Positions 48,781 to 56,817 of a stretch of DNA of 58,657 nucleotides are shown here, piece after piece. Every line of letters begins with the position of its first letter. The first letter of the stretch is position 1. Both the position numbers and the translations under genes were made by a program. The stretch is taken from positions 1-58,657 of the IMG/VR virus record IMGVR_UViG_3300030102_005689; one strand, 5' to 3'. Under the pieces are notes generated by a model, which was not told the origin of the DNA, did no database searches, and saw nothing but the letters and a program-made list of their open reading frames with translations. The stretch comes from a virus.

Positions 48781-48960
48781 TTATTGTGTTGTGGCTTCAA
48801 CCTTTACGGTTACGCCGTCGATGCCTTGGGTTATCGTTACCTTTCCACTACTGGCGAAGTCTAGTAAGTCTTTAGCCTTAGTGATTAGGGTGTCGTGATG
48901 CTCTTGATGTGCGAGCCTTTTGTAATGCCTAGCGAGTAGGATTTCTCTTGATGTTTCCAT
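48781..48960 (-). CDS. 59-residue hypothetical protein
   Basis: METSREILLARHYKRLAHQE, then a helix and a beta end (GKVTITQGIDGVTVKVEATT). It fits exactly between its neighbours (stop 4 nt before the next start). Just under the usual 60-codon cut-off. Confidence 0.6.
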   Translation of the reverse strand: METSREILLARHYKRLAHQEHHDTLITKAKDLLDFASSGKVTITQGIDGVTVKVEATTQ

Positions 48961-49002
48961 TTTTATTAGTAGTCATACACCCCGACCTTGGTTAAGGCAC
49001 AC

Positions 49003-49026
49003 TGCACAGGGTGCAGGGCGCAGGGT
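49003..49026. repeat. Degenerate NNCAGGG heptamers
   Basis: CACAGGG, TGCAGGG and CGCAGGG in tandem, framed by AGGCACACTGC and GCAGGGTGCCT which can pair with one mismatch. The array lies in the gap between two minus-strand genes. Confidence 0.75.
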
Positions 49027-49035
49027 GCCTTTGCT

Positions 49036-49251
49036 TTACTTACCGGCTTGCTTTGCAGCTGCCATCGTATTGATCGCGTATTCAATGAACCTGTTTAGTT
49101 CTCTGAACTCAGATTCGCTGGAGCATATACTCATCTCATTAATCATGAGGTGTTTATCTACTCTATAAATTAAGTCATCATCGTTATGGATAACTGCATG
49201 TGCTACTGCTTTTACAATCCCCGTCGTTGATGTGATTTCTTCTATATTCAT
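49036..49251 (-). CDS. Small hypothetical protein
   Basis: 71 residues, beginning MNIEEITSTTGIVKAVAHAV, helical, acidic to neutral. It starts 2 nt after the previous stop. No family is recognised. Confidence 0.55.
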   Translation of the reverse strand: MNIEEITSTTGIVKAVAHAVIHNDDDLIYRVDKHLMINEMSICSSESEFRELNRFIEYAINTMAAAKQAGK

Positions 49252-49253
49252 AT

Positions 49254-49454
49254 CTAATTACCTCCATTGTTTGTCTTCCCTAAGTTGAGAAGATCAAGAG
49301 CTTCCCACGCACCACTAGGTAGTGGATTAGTAGGTTTGATTTCCAGGGGCTTACGCTTTTCCCTGTTTAGTCTACCGGTATTCGTGCCTATGAAACTATA
49401 GATAGGTATGCCGGTCGATGTCCTTCCTATATAGGCGGTGTTTTCTTTGTCCAT
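49254..49454 (-). CDS. Small hypothetical protein
   Basis: 66 residues, MDKENTAYIGRTSTGIPIYS, with a basic turn and a C-terminal PSGAWEALDLLNLGKTNN segment. It begins 1 nt after the stop of 49456-49632 within a repeated junction sequence. Confidence 0.55.
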   Translation of the reverse strand: MDKENTAYIGRTSTGIPIYSFIGTNTGRLNREKRKPLEIKPTNPLPSGAWEALDLLNLGKTNNGGN

Positions 49455-49455
49455 T

Positions 49456-49632
49456 TTATGGTGTGTTTGTGGTGGATTTGCACCAATCCCAAAAGGTCAA
49501 GACCCATCGGTTTGGTATTAGTTTGAGTTTGGATCTACGCCCCTTGCCAACCATATAGTTATCCCAGAAATTAGGGTAATGGTCACGGAGATGCCTCATT
49601 GTTTTTAAGGCTATGCTTTTAAATAGCTTCAT
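49456..49632 (-). CDS. 58-residue basic Trp-rich protein
   Basis: MKLFKSIALKTMRHLRDHYP, then NFWDNYMVGKGRRSKLKL and a tail ending TTNTP. Basic and aromatic, consistent with nucleic-acid or membrane-surface binding. The 23-nt junction at its 3' end is identical to the junction at its 5' end. Confidence 0.55.
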   Translation of the reverse strand: MKLFKSIALKTMRHLRDHYPNFWDNYMVGKGRRSKLKLIPNRWVLTFWDWCKSTTNTP

Positions 49633-49633
49633 T

Positions 49634-49699
49634 TTATGGTGTGTTTGTGGTGAATACCAAAGCGTCTCCGCCTTGGTCTAGTATTTCTGATGCTGACAT
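49634..49699 (-). CDS. Possible 21-residue peptide
   Basis: MSASEILDQGGDALVFTTNTP. It ends with the same TTNTP as the next gene because both read the duplicated junction. It may be a remnant left by duplication rather than a functional gene. Confidence 0.3.
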   Translation of the reverse strand: MSASEILDQGGDALVFTTNTP

Positions 49700-49725
49700 A
49701 TTATTGCTTCCTTTCTGGTTACTTG

Positions 49726-49995
49726 TTAACAGCCTTCCCATTCAGATTGCCGTTCTCTCCAGCTATCTGCATAGTCAGACCATGATTCTTCACCGGCATC
49801 CGGCTGCCGGATTTGTGCCTGGAGGTAATCAATGCACCAATGGATTTGATGCACCTTCCATGTGATATTCTCATCCCGCTCTTCCTTCTCTTCAGCGGTC
49901 GTATTATTACGCCCCAAAAGATCCCACTTGATTGCCTGTGCGTTGACTCGCAAGTCACGCAGCGTTTCCAACATATCTTGGTTAATCATGTTCAT
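49726..49995 (-). CDS. Hypothetical helical protein
   Basis: 89 residues, beginning MNMINQDMLETLRDLRVNAQ. Helical, with Trp-rich middle (ENITWKVHQIHWCIDYLQAQ). A second start two codons in is equally possible. An overlapping shorter frame is rejected. No family is recognised. Confidence 0.6.
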   Translation of the reverse strand: MNMINQDMLETLRDLRVNAQAIKWDLLGRNNTTAEEKEERDENITWKVHQIHWCIDYLQAQIRQPDAGEESWSDYADSWRERQSEWEGC

Positions 49996-50014
49996 TTTAC
50001 TTTTACCTTTCTGG

Positions 50015-50251
50015 TTACTTGTTTAGTTGATTGATAAGCCATGTCAGATTCTCTACCTGCACGGCCTTTGCTCTCCGTTCCATTGTTACCTTCCGCTTGC
50101 TAGGCTTAGTCAGTGATCTGATCACCTTGCCTGTTAGCTTGGGTGCTTTCCTATTCACATCCGGCGAGTGCCGGTGTGTAGGGTTTCCAGGTGCAACTCT
50201 TTGTGGTGTATATGCCGGTGGCTGTTGCTTTCCAATTCGTTTTGCTTTCAT
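50015..50251 (-). CDS. Small basic protein
   Basis: 78 residues from MKAKRIGKQQPPAYTPQRVA. Very basic (RKAPKLTGKVIRSLTKPSKR), with a short helical end ENLTWLINQLNK. It looks nucleic-acid binding. It is the first gene of the small-gene run after the gene-poor kilobase. Confidence 0.5.
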   Translation of the reverse strand: MKAKRIGKQQPPAYTPQRVAPGNPTHRHSPDVNRKAPKLTGKVIRSLTKPSKRKVTMERRAKAVQVENLTWLINQLNK

Positions 50252-51310
50252 AATCATGGCTGCAGTTCAGACGCATTGCCTCATTACAATTGCCTGAACT
50301 ACAGGTAATGATTATAAATGTAGTTCCCGATCCGATTAAGGATCCTTGCTTTCTCTCCAGGGTATTCGTCCCCCTTTCCAAGTTTAATGTCTATCATGCT
50401 CCTTATCGATCAGACAGATCGTGCCTGATCCTCGCTGTAGACTATGCGGATATTATCACTCTTAGGGCGGTTCAATCCCGCCTCCGCTCGCTTATGATTC
50501 AGCGGATGCTATCCCGCTGCCGATGCCAATCGGTTCACAATTCCTGGTGGATAACTTCATGCCTAGAACGCTAGGCACAAAACACCACCGGTTTTGTAAT
50601 GCGATAATCAATATGTGGATTCACCACTAGACAATGCATGTCAATGCATGATCACTAGTTGGTTTTCCTAAGTTGCTTTTGCTAGTCGTTCACTCTCACT
50701 AAAACATCTCTGCCACGCTCCATGATCTTTTGCCATTGTTAAGGATTCCATGCAATGAGACATGAAACCGGAAACAAGGCGCAGGATACAGGAAACACAA
50801 TGCCACTTGTTAGGTGTCATTGTGTAGCCTTAAGGCTACGGTTCGAGCTAATAAAACAAGCTTCAAAGGTTAAGGAAAACCCTTGCCACTAAATCCAACG
50901 TCAAGCCTAGTAAGCCCAACTCTATAAAGAACACGCGAAAATATGCGAGGCAATCGCTATAGAAACCACGTTGAAAACCCTTCGCAAGGTTTCGTGATCC
51001 TCATGCCGTTTACTAGCCATATTCCGAATATAGGACAAAAGCCCCATTATCAGAATAATTGAACGCCTATTGAACGCTAATACTTTTCCGCCATCGCTTG
51101 CCACGTCTTCCACACTCTTCTTAGTGAACCACGTTATTAGTCCCGTGGCGTTTAGACGTGGCGCAAGGAAAAGCAAACAAGCCCCATTGCAGGCACTGTG
51201 TCCCGCTAGAGGCTTATTCGTAAAGGCTTTTAACTTGTCGCACATTTTCACCACAAAAGCCCGCTAGCGCGAACGCTAGCAGGCTAATGGGCTTTATATG
51301 GTTTAGGGTT
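50252..51310. other. Hairpin-rich gene-poor region
   Basis: No convincing gene in about 1 kb. Strong stems: TGCCTAG-AACG-CTAGGCA (50560-50577) followed at once by ACAAAAC/GTTTTGT (50577-50597); CACAATG/CATTGTG with inner CAC/GTG (50796-50824); the perfect palindrome GTAGCCTTAAGGCTAC (50824-50839); CCACG/CGTGG near 51130. A T-arm-like GGCGG-TTCAATC-CCGCC lies near 50466. It could be an origin, a control region or a large structured RNA. Weak frames at 50922-51254 (-) and 51070-51267 (+) are not believed. Confidence 0.6.
51258..51285 (-). terminator. UUCG-loop terminator
   Basis: CGCTAGC/GCTAGCG with a four-base loop (TTCG on the minus strand), extended by AGCC/GGCT with one mismatch and followed on the minus strand by TTTTG. 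It ends the gene at 51311-51676. Confidence 0.8.
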
Positions 51311-51676
51311 TTACTTTTTGCCAAATGTTACCACGTTGAATGTGGTATTGAACGCAAAGTATCTTGAACAAGCTTGCTGTTCACTTGGTGATAATTCACG
51401 CCAAATTTCACGCTTCATATTGGCATCAGTGATTGCCTTGTCAATCCCGCCGAACGTGGTCGGAGGAGCGATTTTAAAACGAGCAACAATGCCACAATAG
51501 ACACTATGGTCATTGTTGTATTGCTCTTGCAGTTTGACATTGAATATATCAGTTTTGTAAACATCGCCATTCAGCAATCTGATCGCAAAAGGCTTTGTTG
51601 GTGTTTCGGTTTTAGTTTCCTTCACTTTAGGTGAAGCCTTGGTTTGTGCCTTAGAGGCATTCTTTATCTTTGACAT
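51311..51676 (-). CDS. Hypothetical protein next to the gene-poor region
   Basis: 121 residues from MSKIKNASKAQTKASPKVKE, a basic low-complexity N-terminus, then a folded part (RLLNGDVYKTDIFNVKLQEQ...ELSPSEQQACSRYFAFN). A longer start at 51694 adds 6 residues. It stands alone on the minus strand with its own terminator. No family is recognised. Confidence 0.6.
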   Translation of the reverse strand: MSKIKNASKAQTKASPKVKETKTETPTKPFAIRLLNGDVYKTDIFNVKLQEQYNNDHSVYCGIVARFKIAPPTTFGGIDKAITDANMKREIWRELSPSEQQACSRYFAFNTTFNVVTFGKK

Positions 51677-51883
51677 TAAAAAGACTATATGCACAAACCT
51701 AATAAAAAGCCAATAGAAATACTGATAAAAAGCAAAAAGATTTCATGCCTCTTTTCACAAGGTTTCAAGCAATGCCTTGCCATCCGTGGAACTTTTGCGC
51801 CATTGCATTGAACCGTGAACCATGAGGCCGGAGGCATGAGGCCGGCAACAGGACCAGGACGCCACCGGTGGGGCCAGGATTTT

Positions 51884-51910
51884 TTGAGCAGGGCCGGCTA
51901 TAGATATATA
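51884..51910 (+). promoter_or_regulatory. Possible promoter, leaderless type
   Basis: TTGAGC (51884-51889), 15-nt spacer, TATATA (51905-51910). The ATG of the next gene is 7 nt downstream. The spacer is short. Confidence 0.4.
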
Positions 51911-51916
51911 CCCTGT

Positions 51917-52198
51917 ATGAAAAAATTTGACAAAATTGACCTGGCGGGTTCTTCTTGTGGGGAAATGGCAGATTCTTTAAAAAACGACTACTACCAGAAA
52001 AACAGAGAGGCAAGACTCTCGTATCAAAGAGCTTACTACAGAAAAAACCGTAACCGGATTATACGGGCTAGGGAGATTCGCAAGGAAGAGGACCCGAAAT
52101 GGAGCGAGCGGCAGCGCGCATATAACCGCGCATACTACATCAAAAACCGCGCAAAAATCCGGCTTCAGAGAGAAAAAAAGGCTTCTGAGGGGTCTTAA
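51917..52198 (+). CDS. Small YYxKNR-repeat protein
   Basis: 93 residues from MKKFDKIDLAGSSCGEMADS. Contains repeated YY.KNR.. units (DYYQKNREARLSYQRAYYRK and YNRAYYIKNRAKI), a pattern of small basic proteins often found near HNH or AP2-type nucleases. A DNA-binding role is likely. The start was chosen for the promoter spacing; a longer frame to 51815 runs through low-complexity DNA and is rejected. Confidence 0.65.
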   Translation: MKKFDKIDLAGSSCGEMADSLKNDYYQKNREARLSYQRAYYRKNRNRIIRAREIRKEEDPKWSERQRAYNRAYYIKNRAKIRLQREKKASEGS

Positions 52199-52209
52199 TT
52201 GAGAATCTC

Positions 52210-52552
52210 TGAGCGGTCGAGCGCGCATTTAGAAATCTGAGCGGTCAAAAAGAAATTGACGGGCGGAGCGCGCATTAGTGCCAAAATGGCTCAAAAAGGG
52301 CTATTTCCAATACAAATCCCTAAAATGTTTAGAACTTTATCCGTCTGAGCAAACTGAAAACTTTTTTGAGAGGCGAAATGAATTTATTATATAATGTAAT
52401 AAATTCATTTCCTTCTATAGAAAAGTTTTATATAGGGGGGTTGCGTCAAGTTCTTTCCTGTGCTAGTCTGTTCAAGAACTTTTTAACCGCTCATTCCCAT
52501 GACAACCGCTCAGAGATTATCGACCGCTCATTTACAACAAGCAGACCGCTTA
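52210..52552. promoter_or_regulatory. Operator-like repeats around the portal-block start
   Basis: TGAGCGGTC at 52210-52218 and 52238-52246. The inverted form RACCGCTYA follows at 52485-52493, 52504-52512, 52522-52530 and 52544-52552, spaced 18-22 bp, across the start codon of 52499-53005. GAGCGCGCATT also occurs twice (52219 and 52266). This looks like a binding-site array for a regulator, perhaps the NUMOD4-like protein itself. Confidence 0.55.
52357..52430. repeat. Nested palindrome, copy 2
   Basis: Inner 12-bp perfect arms ATGAATTTATTA (52378-52389) and TAATAAATTCAT (52397-52408) with a 7-nt loop. Outer arms AAAACTTTT (left) and CTATAGAAAAGTTTT (52415-52429). The right flank is the inverted counterpart of the left flank of copy 1 at 25281-25356. 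Confidence 0.85.
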
Positions 52553-53005
52553 AAAATACCAGGTGCTTCCAAGTATGAAATCGACGTATACGGCTTCGTT
52601 TACCGCAACGGAAAACGTATTTCGCTCCAACGCAGAGGTGCCTGTTGGCAAGCTCAAGTTTATTCAGATAAAGGACAGCGCGTAAACTTCGACTCTGAAC
52701 GCCTAGCCCGAATCCTGTTCGGTGAGGACGAACCCGAACTCAGGAGGCAGGATATAGAGCGCAACTTTGACATCCGCACTGTGCCCGAATTCCCGCGTTA
52801 TGCGGTAACACCCTATGGGGCTGTTTACTGTGTGGATCCACCGAAGAGGGGTAAGAACGCTGGTTCCTGTTACCTGCTCAAGGAGTCATTGAGCCGGAAC
52901 AAGCCTTATGTGAATCTTTACAGGGCGGATGGCACAAAGCGCAGGAAACAGGTTTCATGGGTAGTTAAGTCGGCTTGGGGTGGATTAGACCTTGATGAGG
53001 CTTAA
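52499..53005 (+). CDS. NUMOD4-like DNA-binding protein
   Basis: 168 residues with two repeats of a NUMOD4-like pattern: IPGASKYEIDVYGFVYRNGK and VPEFPRYAVTPYGAVYCVDP, followed by LKESLSRNKPYVNLYRADG and KQVSWVVKSAWGG. No HNH catalytic residues follow, so it is probably a DNA-binding protein and not a homing nuclease. It heads the portal block, and its start lies inside an array of repeated 9-mers, so it may regulate itself. Confidence 0.65.
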   Translation: MTTAQRLSTAHLQQADRLKIPGASKYEIDVYGFVYRNGKRISLQRRGACWQAQVYSDKGQRVNFDSERLARILFGEDEPELRRQDIERNFDIRTVPEFPRYAVTPYGAVYCVDPPKRGKNAGSCYLLKESLSRNKPYVNLYRADGTKRRKQVSWVVKSAWGGLDLDEA

Positions 53006-53028
53006 AAAAGAATTAAATTTCCGGTTAC

Positions 53029-55266
53029 ATGGCAACGAATAAATTGCAGATGGACGGACTTGATGCCCTTGATGGGTTAGGTTCCTTAGATGAGAAGGGT
53101 AAGCCGGTTAAGAGTCGCCTTAAAGATGTGAAGAGTGCGGTGTCTCTTTTTGGGACATTGTTGAAGGCCGACGAGCAATCTGCTGCGAACCGCGCACGGG
53201 TTGACGCGATGTTTGATGGGGCGAGTCCTTATGATCAAGGCCGGCTTTCTTCCAGTGGCCAGGGTTTAAAGACGAACCTTAACTTTGGGGAGGCGCAGCG
53301 GTTGTTGGATATATCGCTTTCTGCGTATGTTGATCTTTATTCCTCGTTGGAGAAGTTGGTTGAGGTGAAGGGTACTTTGGGGGAGCCGTCTGAGATTGGG
53401 GCTTTGGAGGATATAGTTTCTGAGGAGATCACGCATTTGTTGCGTGGGTGGCCTGAGTTCCATAGTAATTATTTGCGCCTATGCACGACCTTCATTAAGC
53501 ATGGGGTTGGCGTGGCATATTTTGACACCCCTGACGATTGGCGTTTTAGGGTGGGTGGTTTCGCGGACATATTGATCCCCCGTCAGACTCCTGCGTCTGA
53601 GAACTTCATTGATGTTGCTATTGGGCGTAGGAGTTACCATCTGCATGAGCTTTATAGTTATATCAAGAACCCGAAGGCTGCTGAGAAGGTGGGTTGGGAT
53701 GTTGATGAGGTGAAGCGTGTGATGATGGAGAATGCGACATCTGATCGGCGCACTGGTGCGGATTCCTACTCGAATTGGGAGGCGTTGCAGGCTGAGTTGA
53801 AGAACAACGATGTTTATGCGGGGCATGAGAACCCGACTGTGAGTGTTTTGCATTTTTGGGTCCGTGAGATGGATGGTTCTATTTCGCATTACCTTTGTTC
53901 AGAGCGCGACCCTAAGAATTTCCTTTATAAGAAACTTTCCCGTTACGATAAGCCGGAGCAGGCGTATGTGATGTTTACTTATGGTGTGGGGTCGAATGGC
54001 ACTTACCATTCGATTCGTGGTTTGGGTCACCGTATTTTCAACCACATCCAAACGAGCAACCGTCTTCGTTGCCAGATGATTGACGGAGCTATGTTGGGTT
54101 CTGCGGTGATGATCCAGCCGGATAGCCAACGTGCGTTGGATGAGTTGGGCTTTACTTATTATGGGGCATATGCGGTCCTGTCGCCCAACGTGAATATTAT
54201 TGAGAAGGCGGTTCCTAATCTTAGCACTGCGGTTCAGCCGGCGTTGCAGGATATATCCCAGCAGCTTGCTTTGAATACGGATACTGTTAGCACCTATGGA
54301 GCGCAACAGGGATCACCTTACAGGAATCAGATGCAGGTGGTTGCTGATATGGATGTCAGCACCCGTTTGTCTGGGGCGAGTTTGAATCTTTTCTACGCGA
54401 GTTGGAACCGCTTGTTGCGTGAGGTTGTCCGCCGGATTGTTAACAATAAGAAGAACGACCCTGTTCTTAAAGATTTTTATTCCCGTTGTGAGGCGCGTGG
54501 TGTGCCTAGAGAGTTTATAAAGACCCTGGATGTGGAGCGCACCCGTGCAGTCCGTTCTATTGGCAATGGTTCTTACGCCAACCGCCTTGTAGCTTTGCGG
54601 GAGTTGCAAGCGATCAGTGGTTCCTTTGATGATGTAGGACGTAAGAACTTGACCCGCGACATTGTTTCTACCCGTGTTGGTCATGATTTGGCAGACAGGT
54701 ATACACCGCAACAGCAGGAGGCGCGCCCGACTGTGGATAATAAGATTGCCTTCTTTGAGAACCAGCAGTTGATGACGGGTTCCCCTGTCCCTGTAGTTAC
54801 AAATGAATTACATAGTGTCCATTTGCAGACACATGTCCCTGCACTTATGCAGTTGATTGAGCAGCTTAATACTGGAGCTGCTGACCCTGTGCAGGCTTTG
54901 CCGGCCTTGCAGGCATTTTACCAGCACATTGCCGAGACTGCCCAGCAGTTGGCTGCTGATCCAGCCCAAGCTGGAATGGTAGGTGAGGCAAATCAAGCCT
55001 TGCAGTTTGCTGAAGAGATGATAAATAACACAACCAAGCAGGTGCAGAAGATGCAACGCGAGGCAGCCCAAGCAGAACCGGAAGCCGGTGGTGGGGGTGA
55101 GCCACAGGTTGACCAAGCACTTGCTGCCAAGATGCAGGAACACCAAATCAAGATGCAAATTGCCCAGCAGAAAGCAGAGCTAGACATGCAGATCAAGAGA
55201 GCGAAATTTGATCAAGAGCAGGCTATGCGTGATGCGAAGAACGCAATGGAGATGACCTCCCAGTAA
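53029..55266 (+). CDS. Portal protein
   Basis: 745 residues. Position directly before the scaffold and capsid genes, size, a helical N-terminal half (residues about 80-330), the segment YVMFTYGVGSNGTYHSIRG near residue 310, and a long Gln/Ala-rich coiled-coil C-terminus (EMINNTTKQVQKMQREAAQAE) fit a podovirus-type portal. Twelve copies would form the DNA gateway bound by the terminase. The C-terminal barrel may extend into the head. Confidence 0.8.
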   Translation: MATNKLQMDGLDALDGLGSLDEKGKPVKSRLKDVKSAVSLFGTLLKADEQSAANRARVDAMFDGASPYDQGRLSSSGQGLKTNLNFGEAQRLLDISLSAYVDLYSSLEKLVEVKGTLGEPSEIGALEDIVSEEITHLLRGWPEFHSNYLRLCTTFIKHGVGVAYFDTPDDWRFRVGGFADILIPRQTPASENFIDVAIGRRSYHLHELYSYIKNPKAAEKVGWDVDEVKRVMMENATSDRRTGADSYSNWEALQAELKNNDVYAGHENPTVSVLHFWVREMDGSISHYLCSERDPKNFLYKKLSRYDKPEQAYVMFTYGVGSNGTYHSIRGLGHRIFNHIQTSNRLRCQMIDGAMLGSAVMIQPDSQRALDELGFTYYGAYAVLSPNVNIIEKAVPNLSTAVQPALQDISQQLALNTDTVSTYGAQQGSPYRNQMQVVADMDVSTRLSGASLNLFYASWNRLLREVVRRIVNNKKNDPVLKDFYSRCEARGVPREFIKTLDVERTRAVRSIGNGSYANRLVALRELQAISGSFDDVGRKNLTRDIVSTRVGHDLADRYTPQQQEARPTVDNKIAFFENQQLMTGSPVPVVTNELHSVHLQTHVPALMQLIEQLNTGAADPVQALPALQAFYQHIAETAQQLAADPAQAGMVGEANQALQFAEEMINNTTKQVQKMQREAAQAEPEAGGGGEPQVDQALAAKMQEHQIKMQIAQQKAELDMQIKRAKFDQEQAMRDAKNAMEMTSQ

Positions 55267-55269
55267 TTT

Positions 55270-55575
55270 ATGCCCAAAGAAGTAGCCCTGCCTATCCCGC
55301 TGGAGAGGTGGTTCACGGATGTCGAGAAAATTGAGGAACTGCGAAAAGTCTTGGATTCTGAGGCTTTCCAGACGGCAGTTGCAATCCTTAAAGATATCGC
55401 CGGACCCAGCAACAGCACACTTAGCACCGACATCAATGAAAATAGTAACCGCCACGCCTGGTATGCCGGTTACCGTGACGCATTTCAGGATCTTCATAAG
55501 TTAACCAAACTTAGAGACAAAAAACAAACCGTGAACCAACCAGAAGAATGGACGCACATAGCGACACCGCAGTAG
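55270..55575 (+). CDS. Small helical protein between portal and scaffold
   Basis: 101 residues, helical (WFTDVEKIEELRKVLDSEAF). It starts 3 nt after the portal stop and overlaps the scaffold-like gene by 28 nt. It may be a head-assembly helper. No family is recognised. Confidence 0.65.
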   Translation: MPKEVALPIPLERWFTDVEKIEELRKVLDSEAFQTAVAILKDIAGPSNSTLSTDINENSNRHAWYAGYRDAFQDLHKLTKLRDKKQTVNQPEEWTHIATPQ

Positions 55576-56783
55576 CCGAATCCCCCGAAGTAGCCCAAGC
55601 CGATGCACCCAATGCACTTGACCAACTACCTGATGCCAACCCCGAACCTTCCAGTTTCTCAGACGCCCTTGAGAGCGCACTTTCCCAGTTATCAGGGGAG
55701 GCGGAAGATTCGTCTAGTAGTCCCGCAGCGGTTGAAGTTGCCCAAGAGTCTCCGCAGGTTCAATCCGAGCCTGCCGTTGAATCCGAGCCTGAGCCTGAAT
55801 CCAAGGATGAACCCGCTGATAGTGCGGAAAGTGACGCGGAGGAAGCTGGAGATAAAACACCCCTCGAAAGTCTTACGGAGGATGTAGGCGACTGGACCCC
55901 TAAAGCTGCTAATCGTTTCAAGCAACTCAAGAGTGAGTTAAAGAGCAGTAACTCTGAGCTTGAGCAACTCCGGCAGACAGCTGCCCAACAGGAGCAGAAG
56001 ATTAAGGAGATGTCCGGTCTCATTGAGAACCGTGACATTGACAAGCTACAGGAGTCTGTTGCGGACTACGAATATGAGATGGCTTTCCAAAATTTGGAAG
56101 AGACTGCCTTGTATAAGCAGCAGATTTCTGAACCTTTAGCTAATTTGGTTGACCGAGCGAACCAAATTGCGGCTCACTACGATGTCAGCGACGAAGTAAT
56201 GCTGGATATCATTTCCTTGGAGGATGCTGAAGTGCAGGATAACGCATTGAAAGAGCATTTCGGTGACGCTTCTGACAGGGACCGCGCCACTCTTTACCGG
56301 ATTATTGATAGTGTTGACCCCCTCTTGGATAAGAGGCAGGAGTTGTATGACAATGTTGAGGCTGCTTTAAACGAAGCCAAAGTTTTGGAAGAGCAGCGGG
56401 AAAATGAGATATTGGCTGAGAATGCTAAGTTCCGTGCCGATGTCACCCGCAATGTAACCCAGCGAGTTACTGAGAAGCTACCCTTCCTCAGTGGTGTTGA
56501 GGGGTTGGACATGAGTGCCGTTGAGGCGAAAGCTGCTGAAATGGATCCAAGCGTTGTCCACCCTGTAGACTTTGCCTACAACGCTGTTGCAGCCCAGTTG
56601 CTCCCTATCGTTGTTCGTGAGTATATGTCTTCCCGTAAGGATGTTGACGGCTTGATGGACAAACTTTCTGAGTATGAGGATGCAGAACCCAACATGTCAG
56701 GGACACCCGCTTCTGATAGTGGTTCTCGCGCTACAGCAGGAATGAGCTTTGAACAGGCAATCAGCAACGCTTTGGGTAGCTAG
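55548..56783 (+). CDS. Scaffold-like protein
   Basis: 411 residues, very acidic and low in complexity in the first 110 (PAVESEPEPESKDEPADSAE), then a long coiled coil (residues 120-180, NRFKQLKSELKSSNSELEQL) and helical C-terminus with a SFEQAISNALGS end. Acidic helical proteins between portal and capsid genes are the hallmark of capsid scaffolds. No protease domain is visible. Confidence 0.72.
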   Translation: MDAHSDTAVAESPEVAQADAPNALDQLPDANPEPSSFSDALESALSQLSGEAEDSSSSPAAVEVAQESPQVQSEPAVESEPEPESKDEPADSAESDAEEAGDKTPLESLTEDVGDWTPKAANRFKQLKSELKSSNSELEQLRQTAAQQEQKIKEMSGLIENRDIDKLQESVADYEYEMAFQNLEETALYKQQISEPLANLVDRANQIAAHYDVSDEVMLDIISLEDAEVQDNALKEHFGDASDRDRATLYRIIDSVDPLLDKRQELYDNVEAALNEAKVLEEQRENEILAENAKFRADVTRNVTQRVTEKLPFLSGVEGLDMSAVEAKAAEMDPSVVHPVDFAYNAVAAQLLPIVVREYMSSRKDVDGLMDKLSEYEDAEPNMSGTPASDSGSRATAGMSFEQAISNALGS

Positions 56784-56817
56784 TTGAATACTACGCTATA
56801 TTGAATTATTTTTCAGT

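Noticed and set aside
50417-50491. Possible complete tRNA
   Set aside because: The T arm and 3' acceptor side look right, but the 5' acceptor strand, D arm and anticodon arm cannot be formed.
50922-51254. Minus-strand frame of 110 codons with two hydrophobic stretches in the gene-poor region
   Set aside because: No A-rich leader, no coupling to neighbours and biased composition. Overlapping plus-strand frames are equally good, so none is convincing.
51815-51916. 34-residue extension of the YYxKNR protein
   Set aside because: It reads through repeated gaggccgg DNA and across the promoter-like site. The start at 51917 is better placed.
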